A stretch of 64,000 nucleotides of DNA, taken from NCBI RefSeq assembly GCF_002099425.1, contig NW_018343991.1, positions 16,373,001-16,437,000 on the forward strand, in the 5' to 3' direction. The notes under the pieces were generated by a model, which was not told where the DNA came from, did no database searches, and worked only from the letters and a program-made list of their open reading frames with translations. Shown here one piece after another: positions 11,433 to 21,868 of this stretch; within the stretch, counting starts at the first letter, position 1; the number at the start of each line of letters is the position of its first letter. Position numbers and translations under genes: made by a program. This DNA comes from Phascolarctos cinereus. Taxonomy: Eukaryota > Chordata > Mammalia > Diprotodontia > Phascolarctidae.

Positions 11433-12351
11433 ACAAATTGCTATATGACATGATATTTTTGTGCTGCCAGAAATGATGAATATGGTGAACACAAAGAAAT
11501 ATGGTGAACCTTATATGATGTGATGCAAAGTGAAATAAACAGAACAAGGAAAATAATGTATACAATGACTATGATAATATACATAGAAAGAACAATAATA
11601 ACAGCAAAGCAATCAAAATTAAATGCTTTGAAATTATAGTGACCAAGTTTCACTCCTAAGAAGAGACATGAGAAGATACCTCCCATACTTCTTTATAGAG
11701 ATAACAGATCCTGAGTGTGGGAAACTGTATATAACATAAGATTTTTTTTTCAGTGGTTTGGTTAATTTAACAGAATATTTTTTCTTCCTCTTTTTTTATT
11801 CCTTAATCTAAAGTATGGTTCTGCAGTAGAAAACAAGGGGAGAAATATAGTGAGAAATGTAGGTGATATAAGGATTTTTAAAAAAAATTAAACTGCATAC
11901 TTTTCTTTGCTCTCTTTGAGGTATAGGCCTAGAAGTTGTATAAATGGGTCTAAGGTCATTTATCAGTTAGTAACTTTTTTGAGTAATTCCATATCACTTT
12001 CTAGAATAGTTGGCCCCATTCACAGCTCTACTAATAGTGCATTCAATGTGCCTGTTTTCATGCAGCTCCTTCAGCATTTGTCATTTCCTTTTTTTTTCAT
12101 CTTTCAATCTGATGGGCGTAAAGCAGAATCTCAGAATTGCTTTAATTTGTATTTCTTTACTTATTAATGATTTTGACCCTTTTTCATGTGAATATGGATG
12201 GCCTTGGTTTTTTCCCTTGATAACTACTTCTTCATATCCTTAAAACAGTTATCAATTGAGGATCGGTTCTATTTCATATAAATTTGAATTGATTCCTTAT
12301 GTATCTTGAAAATAAGATTTTTATCAGCAAAATTTCCTCCAAATATGTTTG

Positions 12352-12459
<108 letters not shown>

Positions 12460-13166
12460 TATTCTTTACAATTAACAGTTTCCCTTCTAATCTAAGCTGT
12501 ATTGGATTTGTGTAAAACTGTCAAAATTTTATATAATAAAAATTATCCACTTTATCTTCTGTGATCTTTTCTATCCTTTGTTTTCTCATGAATTCTTCCC
12601 TTATTTACAGATCTGAGAGGCAATTTCTTCCTTATTTCTCTTATTTTTTAATGATGACTTTATATCTAGGTCATATATCAATTCACAATTTATCTTAGTA
12701 TAAGCTGTGAATGTTAGTCTAAATCTAATTTCTTCCAGATTGCTATCCAGTTTTCCTAACAGTTTTTATCACATAGTAAGTCATTACCCCAAACAACTAG
12801 GTTTACATGCTTCTTTCTGTATGTTGTATCCTAGATCTGTTCCATTTGTCAATCCATTTTTTTTAACCAGTAGCAAATTATTTTGAGAATTACTGCTTTT
12901 AGATATGGTTTGAGATCTGGTACAACTAGGCTTACTTGATTACTACTTTTTTCATTATTTCCTTGAGATTCTTGATGTTTTGTGACTCAATTTGAATTTC
13001 ATTATTTTTTTCTAGTTCTGTAAAGAAATTGTTTGTTAGTCAATTGATATGTCACTGGATAGTGTTGTCATTTTAATTATATTGTCTTGATCTAACCATG
13101 AACAATTAATATTTTTATAATTATTGAGGGTCTTTTTATTTCTGTCAACTATGTTTTCTTGTTTTT

Positions 13167-13272
13167 GTATAGTTTTTATGTATATCTTGGTAAGTAGAAT
13201 TCTAAGTATTTTATATACTCAGTAGTTATTTCATATGAAATTTCTTTTTTTAGCTCTTCCTGCTGGATTTTA
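13167..13272 (-). repeat. L1 ORF2 segment, source-like copy of a nearby duplicate
   Basis: These 106 bp of L1 C recur as 97 bp at 14857-14953 in the same orientation with few differences and one gap of about 9 bases. Shared blocks include CATATCTTGGTAAGTA-like and AGCTCTTCCTGCTGGATTTT. Confidence 0.9.
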
Positions 13273-13625
13273 TTAATATCTCATGGAAACACTGATGATT
13301 TCTGTGGATTTATTTTATATCCTGCAACTTTGTTACAGTTTCAGTTTTTTTTTAGTTAAGATTTTTTAAGCACATCATCATTTCATCTGCAAAAAGTGAT
13401 GATTTCTTCTTTGTCTACTCCTTTTCTTTCAATTTCATTTTTTTTTGGGGGGGGAGGATCTTATTGCTATTGTTTGCATTGCATAGAAATGGCAACAATG
13501 GGCATCTTTGTTTCACCCCAGTCTTATTGGAAATGATTCTAGTTTTAAATACATAACTATTTATCATATTAAAGAAAGGTTCATTTATGCCTATGTTTTC
13601 CAGTGTTTAGAACAGAAATGAGTCT

Positions 13626-14000
13626 TGAATGGGATGTCCCAGTGAAGACTTCTCAGCGTAATTAAGGTAATGAGTTCAGAAGGTAGTGTGAGAAATGAAC
13701 TCTCAGAAGTGAAGGTTCCTCAAAGGGTCAAATAATTCTTGATTACGACTTTCAAAATCCTCCCCTACTCAGACCCTGTTTTTAGGCACTTAACAGAAAG
13801 AATAAGCCCTGCCCCACCCCCAACCTGAGCTGTTTGTCCTTGGCTTTGAATTTCGGGCCTGGAATGTAAGCCCCACCTCCCGGTTAAGGGGATAGGAAGA
13901 AACTTTCAAGCTTAGAATGTAAGCCTACCCCCAGTTAAGGGGGTAAGGGGATAAAGGATGGTGTGTGGAGATTTACTTTTATAAGGCGGCCCCTGTTAGG

Positions 14001-14091
<91 letters not shown>

Positions 14092-14210
14092 CCTCCTTGT
14101 GTATCGGAGGAGCAGACAGCCATCTCCCGAGATTGTAATAAAGGTAACCTTTGCTTTCCACTTCTAGAAGTCTCTGAGTTTAATTTGGGTTGGGGTCGCT
14201 GTCCCACACA
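13626..14210 (+). mobile_element. Solo LTR 1 (endogenous retrovirus relic, class I-like)
   Basis: The 585-bp unit starts TGAATGGGATGTCCC and ends GTCCCACACA, with short inverted ends. It is flanked by GTCT on both sides (13622-13625 and 14211-14214), a 4-bp duplication as in gammaretrovirus-like elements. A TATA-like TTTATAAGG lies at 13978 and an AATAAA signal at 14137. No internal viral region. Younger than the L1 it splits. Confidence 0.87.
14004..14095. repeat. (CT)n microsatellite inside LTR 1
   Basis: About 42 CT units followed by CCCTCCCTCC, lying between the TATA-like box and the polyadenylation signal of the LTR. Confidence 0.97.
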
Positions 14211-14359
14211 GTCTTGTATTTTGTCAAAAGCCTTTTTCTGAATTTAGTGATATAATAATATTATTTTTGTTCTTGTTATTAATGTGGTTAAATAAGTCTT
14301 CCTAATATTAAACCAACTCTTCATTCTTAGAACAAATCCAATCTACTCATAGTATATAT

Positions 14360-15017
14360 TGTGAAAAATGGTTCTCAGAGTTTCTCACCTCCCCCTCAAC
14401 AGCTCTCTTCTCCAGAAGGACATTACTGATAATAAGATTGCATTGAGTCTTACCCTGGTCACATACCCCAACCCAGACCTGAATCGATTTAATCTGCTCA
14501 GGTTTGGGTGGAGACAGATTCTTCTGCCTAGATAGCCCAAGGCTGAGAGTGGTCTGATTGGAGGGTCAAGTATTTCCTCTGCTGGATGTCGGGATGATAT
14601 CAGCCCCTGTTGAAAAGGTATTATACCAGGATTAAGTGACCTAAGTCATGTACTTAAGATTTCATTTTAATATAGCCCACCTCCTAGTGTGTTGACCAAT
14701 TAGAGTTTATTGGCACCCCTTGGGAATACCTACTCTTTGAAGGGCATATAACATTGTACCCCCAAATCTCAAATCAAGCCAGTTCTGGAATGGCCTCCTT
14801 GGATGAGGTGCGGGGGACTAGTTCTGTACTGTAACTCCCATGCAAAGTATGTCAAGGTATAGTTTTTATACATATCTTGGTAAGTAATATTTTATATAAT
14901 CAGTAGTTATTTCATATGAACTTTCTTTTTTTAGCTCTTCCTGCTGGATTTTAATGTGGACACGCCCTAATCCATTTGTCTCTTTCTTAAAATAAACTCT
15001 GTTTTTGAGGGGTGACA
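14360..15017 (+). mobile_element. Solo LTR 2 (endogenous retrovirus relic)
   Basis: It begins TGTGAAAAATGG and ends GGGGTGACA, with ATAT on each side (14356-14359 and 15018-15021). A TATA-like GCATATAAC lies at 14744 and AATAAA at 14991. No internal viral region. It differs from LTR 1 and holds 97 bp of L1 sequence. Confidence 0.82.
14857..14953 (-). repeat. 97-bp L1 ORF2 fragment inside LTR 2
   Basis: Near-duplicate of 13167-13272, with neither a poly(A) tail nor a clear target duplication of its own. LTR-like sequence lies on both sides. Its orientation equals that of the host L1. Confidence 0.85.
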
Positions 15018-15082
15018 ATATACATATATGTATGTATGTATGCACACACACATATGTGTGTATTTGTGTACGTACATACATT
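15018..15082. repeat. (TATG)n/(CA)n low-complexity tract
   Basis: ATATACATATATGTATGTAT followed by alternating purine-pyrimidine runs directly after LTR 2, before L1 sequence resumes. Confidence 0.85.
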
Positions 15083-15690
15083 ATATATAATAGTGGTCTC
15101 TGCTAACATTTGACATTTTTTAATCAAAATTCATCAAGAATATTTATTTGAAGTTTTATTTTTTTTGTTTTGACTTCTCCTTGGTTTAGGTATGACAAGC
15201 ATAATTGGATAAGTATAATAAAATGGACTGGGGCAAATGTGAGGAGTGTTTTCTGTCATAGAAAGACTTTGATAAGATTCTTTTGCTATTTTTTGTAAAC
15301 TATGCAATATTATAATTGATTGTTCTTTCGATATTTGATAGAATTCATTTATAAATTTAACTAGTCTTTCCCCTCTTCTCCCTTGGGAGTTCATTTACGG
15401 CTTGGTAAATTATTATTTTCTGGGATTGGGTTGTTTAAATTCTTTTTTTGTTCTTCTGTTTATCTTGGCATTTATATTTTTGTAAATATTTATTTGGTTC
15501 ACATAAGTTGTCATTTTTATTGGAATATAGTTGGGAAAAAAGTTTCTAATAATATCTTTTATTTCCTTTTTTCATTTGTTGTGAGTGCTCCATTTTTGTT
15601 TTTGATATTGGAAATCTGGTTTTCTTCTTTCGTCTTTTGAATCAAATAAGCTAATGTTTTATCTGTTCATTGTTTTTTTTTAACAAAACA

Positions 15691-17040
15691 ATATGTTGTT
15701 TACAAAAACAAACTTAAAACATAGACTCATGCAGAATTAAACTAAGGATTGGGAGCAAAATACATTATGTCTTAGACGAAGGTAAAAAAGCAAGAGTAGC
15801 AATTATGATTTCAGACAAAACAATAGCAAAAAATAGACCTAATTAAAAGAGTTTAAAAAGAGAAGCTACATTTTGCTGAAAGGTACCATAGACAATGAAT
15901 TATTTTCAATGCTCACAATATATGCATTTCATGGTACAGCATCTAAATACTTAAATGTAAGTTAAATGGATTAGAAGGAAAAAAATAAACAGTAAAACTA
16001 TAATAGTGGGGGACCTCAATGTGCTTCCTTTCAACCTTAGATAAATCTAACCAAAAAACTATACAGGAAAGAAGTTAGGGGCCTGAGCAGAGTTTTTTAA
16101 AAGTTAGGTATATTAGACCTTAGGTGATTCTTGAATAGAAATAGAAAGAACCATATAGATTTTAGCTCTGCCTGGTACCTTTACAAAAAGTTGACCACAT
16201 GACAAAGCATAAAAATCTCACAATCAAATGACAAAAGGCAAAAATATTAATCACATTTTTTTTGTGGCTCACAATTCAATAAAATTATATTAAATAAAGT
16301 ATTGCTGGGGAAAAGCATTAAAAATCAACTGGAGAATAAATAACTTCATTGTAAAGAATTGGTTGGTCAAAAAACAAATTACAGAAATTATAATTTCATT
16401 AAAGGTGATCACAATGGGACTATATGCCAAAAATTTTAGGATGCAGCCAAAGCAATCCTTGGGGTTGAGGGGGGAAAGAGATTCTCTCTGTAAACACTTT
16501 AAGAAAAAACAGAACAAATCAATAAACAGGACATGAAACAATAGCAACAAAAACTACAAAACCAATATATTAAAAACAAACAAATATACACCAGAACAAG
16601 AAAATGTCCTATATATACAAAACATTTATAGCAGTTCTTTTTGTGGTGATAACAAACTGTGAACTGTAATAGGATAGATATCAATTGAGGAACAAGTGAA
16701 CAAACTGTGGTACATGAATGCATTAGAATATTATTACAAGAAATAAAAAAATATATTTCAAAGAGACATGAAAAGACATGTATGAGCTGATACAAAATGA
16801 TGTGAGCGGGACCTGAAGCGTAATTTATACCAAAACATCAATATTATTAAAAAATATGTATATTTTGAAAGACATAAAAATTCTGGCCAGCTAAATGATT
16901 AATCATGGTTTAAATGCCTAATAAAGAAGAATGCTACTTAGTACATGAGAAAGAAACAATAGACTAAAATGCAGACCAATAAATGCTTTTCTGGATGAGA
17001 CCAATTGGGAAATATGTTTTACTTGATTGTATTTATATCA
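15691..17040 (+). mobile_element. L1 element D: ORF2 endonuclease-linker joined to C-terminus
   Basis: In one frame 15790-15835 reads KARVAIMISDKTIAK, the L1 endonuclease block. Later DHNGTICQKF then DAAKAIL (about 16408-16465) matches the linker. From about 16590 the C-terminal block appears (NKLWYMNALEYYY). The reverse transcriptase middle is missing, so this is an internally deleted copy or two adjacent ones. Confidence 0.7.
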
Positions 17041-17149
17041 GACAGGGGTTCTATTTATCTGTCTTTTTTCCCCCTTTCTTCCTGCTTTCCTCTTCATTTT
17101 TTTAGTGGATTGATGAGGTGGGAGGGAGAAAAATGAATGCCTGATAAAT

Positions 17150-17580
17150 GATTTTTTTTTTAAATTGAGGTGTTGAGAAGAACCTATTTTCTTTAGGATA
17201 AAATATAAATTTCTGAAGCCAGCATTCAAAGCCTCCTTAATTTGTTGTCAAACTAGTTTTCCAAATTTATTTCCCATTATTCCTTTTCACATATGCTGTA
17301 GCTAAATTGGACTATAGTTGTACTGAAGCTATTCCCCAATTGTATCCTTTCTTCCTCTTCTACTTCTTCAGTTCATACAAACTTAGCTCTTTTATACATT
17401 ATTTATTATAATATGCATTATTTCCTCATCTTTCCCTGTTAAAATCTTCCCCTTTTTATAAGGCCCAGCTCAGGTGCTACCTTGACTGTGAGATATTTAT
17501 TTCCCTCAGCTCCAACTGAGTAATCTGACACTCCTCACATTTGCCCCAATCCATTATATTATACTTATCCAATTATGCTA
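17150..17580 (+). mobile_element. L2/CR1-lineage LINE, sense
   Basis: AGCATTCAAAGCCTCCTTAA and GGCCCAGCTCAGGTGCTACC are ORF2 C-terminal and 3' UTR landmarks. Diverged, with no open frame. Confidence 0.75.
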
Positions 17581-17985
17581 GAATAGAATATAATTGTATT
17601 TAAACAAAAGCATTTAAAATTATATTTGTTATAATATTTATAATGTCATTTTTTCCTAGAACCCATCACAATAAAGAATCCTGGGGACAGGTAGCTGTCA
17701 ATCCGAGAACAGTTAGCCCTCTCATTGCTACCAGTGATCCCATGGATTCTCAGTAACTCCTTCTATTTGAATAAACAGAAACCTGAATACATAAATTGGA
17801 TTTAAGTTGTAATCTCATTTTAGAGTAGTCTCCTGATGACTTTTCATGGTATACTTTTAAACTTCTAAGGCTGATAGAGGCTATTTAGGCAATGACCATC
17901 CCCCAGCCCCTTTATATTACACATAGCTTTGGGGAGGTGGGAGGAAAAAGCAACTAAAGTTGTTTTTGACATGTGAGACTCTTTT
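17581..17985. other. Unassigned stretch
   Basis: No recognised repeat or gene; it ends at the (TTCC)n tract. Confidence 0.45.
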
Positions 17986-17989
17986 CTTT

Positions 17990-18112
17990 CCCTCCTTCCT
18001 TCCTTCCTTCCTTCCTTCCTTCCTTCCTTCCTTCCTTCCTTCCTTCCTTCCTTCCTTCCTTCCTTCCTTCCTTCCTTTTCTTTCTTTCCTTCCTTCTTTC
18101 CTTCTTTCATTT
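17990..18112. repeat. (TTCC)n microsatellite
   Basis: About 22 TTCC units then TTTC/TTCC mixtures. Same strand orientation as the longer tract at 4.7-5.1 kb. Confidence 0.97.
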
Positions 18113-18354
18113 TCCCATCTTTATTTCTGTCTTTCCTTGGCTACCTGCCTTTATCTTTTTGTCTGTTCTAAATGTTTTCTTAATGTCTTTTGTCTAATAG
18201 GAGTTGTTTCTTGAGTACAAGACTATAGTCGAATTTATGTATTTGTTTGTTTTTAACATCATTAATTTTGAGGGGCAGATGCTCCCTCATTTCCATGAAA
18301 GTCCTCCTGAAGCCCAGCGATCCATTCCAATACCTCCCCATAAACCTTACTTTC
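18113..18354. other. Unassigned T-rich stretch
   Basis: No gene or named repeat seen. Confidence 0.4.
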
Positions 18355-18562
18355 TCTCATCATAGGATCATAGATTTAGAGCTGCAAGCTGTAGTCATCT
18401 GATCCTTTCCTCTCCTCCTTCTCCCATTTTTCAGATGAGGAGCTGGAGACCCAGAGAGATTTAACAAGTTATCCAAGCTGATCTTCTAAGTAGTAAGCTG
18501 CAAAGCTGAGATTTGAACCCAGTTTCCTCTGACTCCCAAATCCACTGTCTTCCTACTTTCCC
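18355..18562 (-). repeat. THER1 SINE, antisense
   Basis: GATCATAGATTTAGAGCTGC, TCAGATGAGGAGCTGGAGAC and GCTGAGATTTGAACCCAGTT in the expected antisense order. Confidence 0.85.
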
Positions 18563-19016
18563 ATACTGCAGTCCTGAGGCCCAGGCCAAGGCTGCCCTAT
18601 GGAACACTGTGTGCTTCTTCCATCCTGGGAGCTAGCCCAAACCGGGCAGAACTGCTGGATTTAAAAGGGAACTGGAGACCAACAATCTAACGGAAAAAAA
18701 AAATCCCATTTCTCTTCGATTCTTTCTCTCTTTCAAACACAGTTGGTGCCAAGGCAAACTGGCATAGAGTAAAGCCATCAGGGAAAGATTTTGTTGATGC
18801 CTAATCCACTCCAATATTTATATCCACATGAATTCTCCACCAGTGTCTGTATTCAACACTCTGTCCAGCCTGGATCCTTGTAAAAGCCTTGTAAAAAGGA
18901 AAAGGGGGATCAAAGGAGCTTCCCGTATGTTGTCATGTTACATTCAGAGAGCACGGGAAAAGAAAGAAAAGCTGCCACCCATTTCTCTCTTTGCTGTGTC
19001 TCTTCTCCTTCGGTAT
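18563..19016. other. Unassigned stretch
   Basis: Single-copy-looking. Frames of up to 60 codons show no family features. Confidence 0.45.
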
Positions 19017-19230
19017 CTCTGCCTTTATTTCTCTGTCTCTGTCTCTGTCTTTCTTTGTCTCTCTCTTTCTATGTCTCTCTGCCTCTATCTCTCTGTCTGT
19101 CTCTCTGTCTCTGTCTCTCTCCCTCTCATTTTCCCTTTATGTGTGTCTGAAAGTCTCTCTCTGTCTCTTTCTGCCTCTGTCTCTCTCTCACTTTCTCTTT
19201 ATGTCTATCTCTCTTGTCCTCTTTGTCTCA
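19017..19230. repeat. CT-rich (CTCTGT)n tract
   Basis: Irregular CTCTGTCTCT units. It is the reverse-complement counterpart of the GAGACA tracts at 7.3 and 42.9 kb. Leucine/serine peptides across it are artefacts. Confidence 0.93.
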
Positions 19231-20288
19231 GTGCAGTGACAGCAGTACCCAAGGCCTCACCTTACAGACCGGTTGAACATGGTCTCATGTCAGTGTTATA
19301 GTCTCATCCTCTAAGCTGGGGTCTAAGCAGTCGGACAAACAGGCCTTTTCTCTTGGCAGGGCTTTCTGTCAGTGAGCTGTCTCCTGTAAGTATTTCCGTG
19401 GGAAGGTCTTCCATCTGGAGCTTGGCAGAAAGGGAAACTTTCCTTTGAGGGTTTTTTTTTTTCATTCTCCCCCTTTTCCCTCCCCTACCCACTTTTCTGC
19501 CTCTCTCAACTCTCTATAAGGTGCAATGTGGAGAGCTCTGGGCTCTCAGGATTGATTTTAGGAAAGTGTGCTCTTCCTGTAGTCAGAATTTCTTTATTTC
19601 TCAAAATACTGGAGCCCCCCAAGCAAGTGACAGAGAGGCGTTGGGAGATGGGAAGGGAAGGGACCTGGCACCCCATAGCTAGCTGGAGAGAAGCCCCAGA
19701 GAAAGAATGCTATTTGTTTTGCTGTTACCTCCAGTCTCAGTGTGCAGCAGGTCATAAGATGTGACAAGACCATGTGCTAATTCCTTCCTTTTCAGTTAAT
19801 AGAATAACACAGATGGGAAAGTTTACCCTGGGAGTTGACATTCACTTGGAGTGAGATGGAAGGAAGAGGGAGGCAGGACATACCTTTTCTCAGCATTCTC
19901 CTAACCAGCCTTTCCAGTCACACATTGACCCTTGGCTGGGTGGCCCAAGACTTTTCCAGAGGCCTGAGAACCCCTTGCTCAGAAATGGAACCTGGGTCCC
20001 CGTGACTGAAGACTTTGTCTCTCAGACCTCTCCCCCACCCCGAACAGATGGCCCCAGAGACTACTAAGAAACAGCCTAAGTGAGCAAACCCCTGAGCTGT
20101 CTGGTTTTCTGAGGTCCCAGAGCAGAAATGCCCTGGCAGCAGATGTAAAAATCACCCACATGGGCTTTCTGGGGGTGGGAGAAAGGATATTGAGGAGACT
20201 GGGGAGACAGGAGGGAGCAGAGATACAGAGAGAACACCACAAGAATTTCCTGCTCACCATGCCACAACCCTCTCTTCCTTTAAATCAT
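19231..20288. other. Unassigned repeat-poor stretch
   Basis: About 1 kb without a recognised repeat. Frames of 62-93 codons overlap on both strands without domain features. An exon cannot be excluded but nothing supports one. Confidence 0.45.
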
Positions 20289-20475
20289 TCTGGTGGAGTC
20301 ACTGCCGCCTCTTTAAGAAAGCCCATTCCACAATCTTTCTCCCCTCAACATACATCTGCCACTTTCTTATTCAATATTTCTGTTTATTCCATAGGCTGTG
20401 TTGTCATTTGTAACCTTGTTAGACCATAAACTCCTTGAAGGCAGGGACTATGTCTGCTCTTAGGTGTGTGTCCCA
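20289..20475 (+). mobile_element. L2 3' end, sense
   Basis: CATAAACTCCTTGAAGGCAG and GGGACTATGTCTG belong to the L2 3' UTR; the terminal repeats are missing. Confidence 0.75.
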
Positions 20476-20619
20476 TGCCATTATCATAATAGGGCAAAGG
20501 CCTTTGGTTCAATGGTCCTTTGGCTCCATATTGAAGGCCCGGGAAAGGGAAAAATAATCCCACCTGTTTTGCCCTTTGTTTCTGATAATCCCTACACACC
20601 TTTTTGGCTATTGCCTAGT

Positions 20620-20820
20620 CAGGGGTGGGGAACCTGCCACCTGGAGGCCACGTGTGGCCTTCCAGGTCCTCACGTATGGCCTTTTGACTGAGTCCAAGCT
20701 TTACAGAACGGATCCTTTTATTAAGGGGATTTGTTCTGTGAAGTGTGGATTCAGCCAGAGGCCGCACTTGGGGACCTAGAGGGCCACATGTGGCCTCCAG
20801 GTCGCAGGTTCCCCACCCCT
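20620..20820. mobile_element. hAT-type miniature inverted-repeat transposon
   Basis: The left end CAGGGGTGGGGAACCTGC is mirrored by the right end GCAGGTTCCCCACCCCT. Pairing continues through GGAGGCCACGTGTGGCC and GGCCACATGTGGCCTCC, giving inverted repeats of about 40 bp. Flanks TGCCTAGT and GGCCTAGC share six of eight bases. No coding capacity, about 200 bp. Confidence 0.88.
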
Positions 20821-20921
20821 AAGGCCTAGCTCCAGGGCCAGGATCTGTTCAGACTACAGAACAAGACACAGAGAGGGAGACAGCTAGATACAATTTATAT
20901 AGATTTTAGTATTTGTAAAGC

Positions 20922-21153
20922 TGTGTTGTTGTTCAGTTACCTAAGTAATGTTCAACTCTTTGTGACCCTATTTTGGGTTTTCTTGACAAAGATATGGAGT
21001 GGTTTGTCATTTCCTTCTCCAGCTCATTTTACAAATGAGGAAACTGAGGCAAAGTTACACAGCTAGTTAGTGTCTGAGGACAGATTTGAACTCAGGAAGG
21101 TGTCTTCCTGACTTCAGGCTAGGCTCCCTACTTCCTGTGCCACCTAGCTGCCC
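20922..21153 (-). repeat. Long-tailed marsupial SINE (MAR1-type), antisense
   Basis: It runs TTGTTGTTCAGTTACC, ATGGAGTGGTTTGTCATTTC and GGAAACTGAGGCAAAG to CTGTGCCACCTAGCTGCCC. The target duplication ATTTGTAAAGC (20911-20921) / ATTTGTATAGC (21154-21164) has one mismatch. Confidence 0.92.
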
Positions 21154-21164
21154 ATTTGTATAGC

Positions 21165-21375
21165 ACTTTACATTATATTACCCCAATTTGAACCTCAGAA
21201 TAACTCTGTGAGATAGATCCCATTAGTATCCTTATTTTACATCTTAGGAAACTCAGGCCAAGAGAGAATAAGTGACTTGCTAGGGCTAGGTAGCCGACAA
21301 GTATCTGAGTAAGGATTTGAACTCAGGCCTTTATGATTTTAAGTCCAATGCTTTATCCACTACTATGAAAGCAGG
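21165..21375 (-). repeat. MIR SINE, antisense, host of the 20.9-kb SINE
   Basis: ACTTTACATTATATTACCCC, TCTTAGGAAACTCAGGCCAA and GGATTTGAACTCAGGCC. Its start lies in the duplicated target. Confidence 0.82.
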
Positions 21376-21735
21376 AAGTGACCATCTCAAACACTTTGTT
21401 TTTATAGCTGAGAAAACTGAGGCCTAGAAAAGAAAGGGATTTTAAACATTGAACATTAAAGATGAAAATTATTTATTTTACAGAGGTCAATATTTAGATT
21501 CAGAGAAGAAAAGTAACTTAAGCAATGTCACACCACAAGATAAAAACTTTTAACTCGGGGATTTTTCTGCTACACAGTTTGTGAATCTAAACTACCTTAG
21601 TCACTTCAAGGAATCCTAGCAGAAGAGACCTTAGCAAACAATCTTCCCAAGGCCCCTCACTTTTCAGATAAGAAAACTGAGGCCCAGAAAAGTTAAGTGA
21701 CTTGCCTAAGGTCACACAGCTTGTAACAGTTGGGA
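21376..21735 (-). repeat. Cluster of decayed antisense MIR/THER1 fragments
   Basis: Three GAGGAAACTGAGGC-like cores occur at about 21407, 21495 and 21670; the last is best preserved (CTTGCCTAAGGTCACACAGC). They are adjoining fragments rather than one SINE. Confidence 0.65.
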
Positions 21736-21868
21736 GGTTAAGCCATTAGACTGTAAACTCTTTGAGGGCAGGCACTGGTTTTTGCCTCTTTTTCTATCCC
21801 TAGTGCTTAGCACAGTGCATGGCACATAGTAGGGCATTTAATAAATACTTCTTGATTGAGTGATGGAA
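21736..21868 (+). mobile_element. L2 3' end, sense
   Basis: GACTGTAAACTCTTTGAGGG, CTTAGCACAGTGCATGGCAC and TTTAATAAATACTTCTTGAT make a textbook L2 terminus. Confidence 0.9.

Larger units (their letters stand above)
8499..11892 (+). mobile_element. L1 element B (ORF2 to 3' end), split by L1 element A
   Basis: The first part, 8499-9465, carries ORF2 middle-region landmarks (GTGGGAGTCAATGGACCAAA, CACCTCAAACTTTATTACAG). The frame resumes at 10743 with AAGCTTTTGCATGAACAAAA and continues through GAAATGCAAATCAAAACAAC to the 3' UTR ending near 11892. Highly decayed, with no long frame. Element A sits inside with a 12-bp duplication. Confidence 0.85.

Noticed and set aside
9466-11892. L1 5' inversion by twin priming
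   Set aside because: Both oppositely oriented parts contain the L1 3' end and a 12-bp duplication surrounds the inner one, so they are two nested insertions.
13935-14241. Arg/Glu-rich frames of 60-92 codons
   Set aside because: Translation of the (CT)n tract inside a solo LTR, not a gene.
18828-19301. 157-codon frame with hydrophobic repeats
   Set aside because: Its middle is a CT-rich tract; the ends show no conserved features.
19231-20288. Possible exon-bearing interval because of moderate G+C and several frames
   Set aside because: No conserved domain, no consistent splice-site pairing, frames overlap on both strands.
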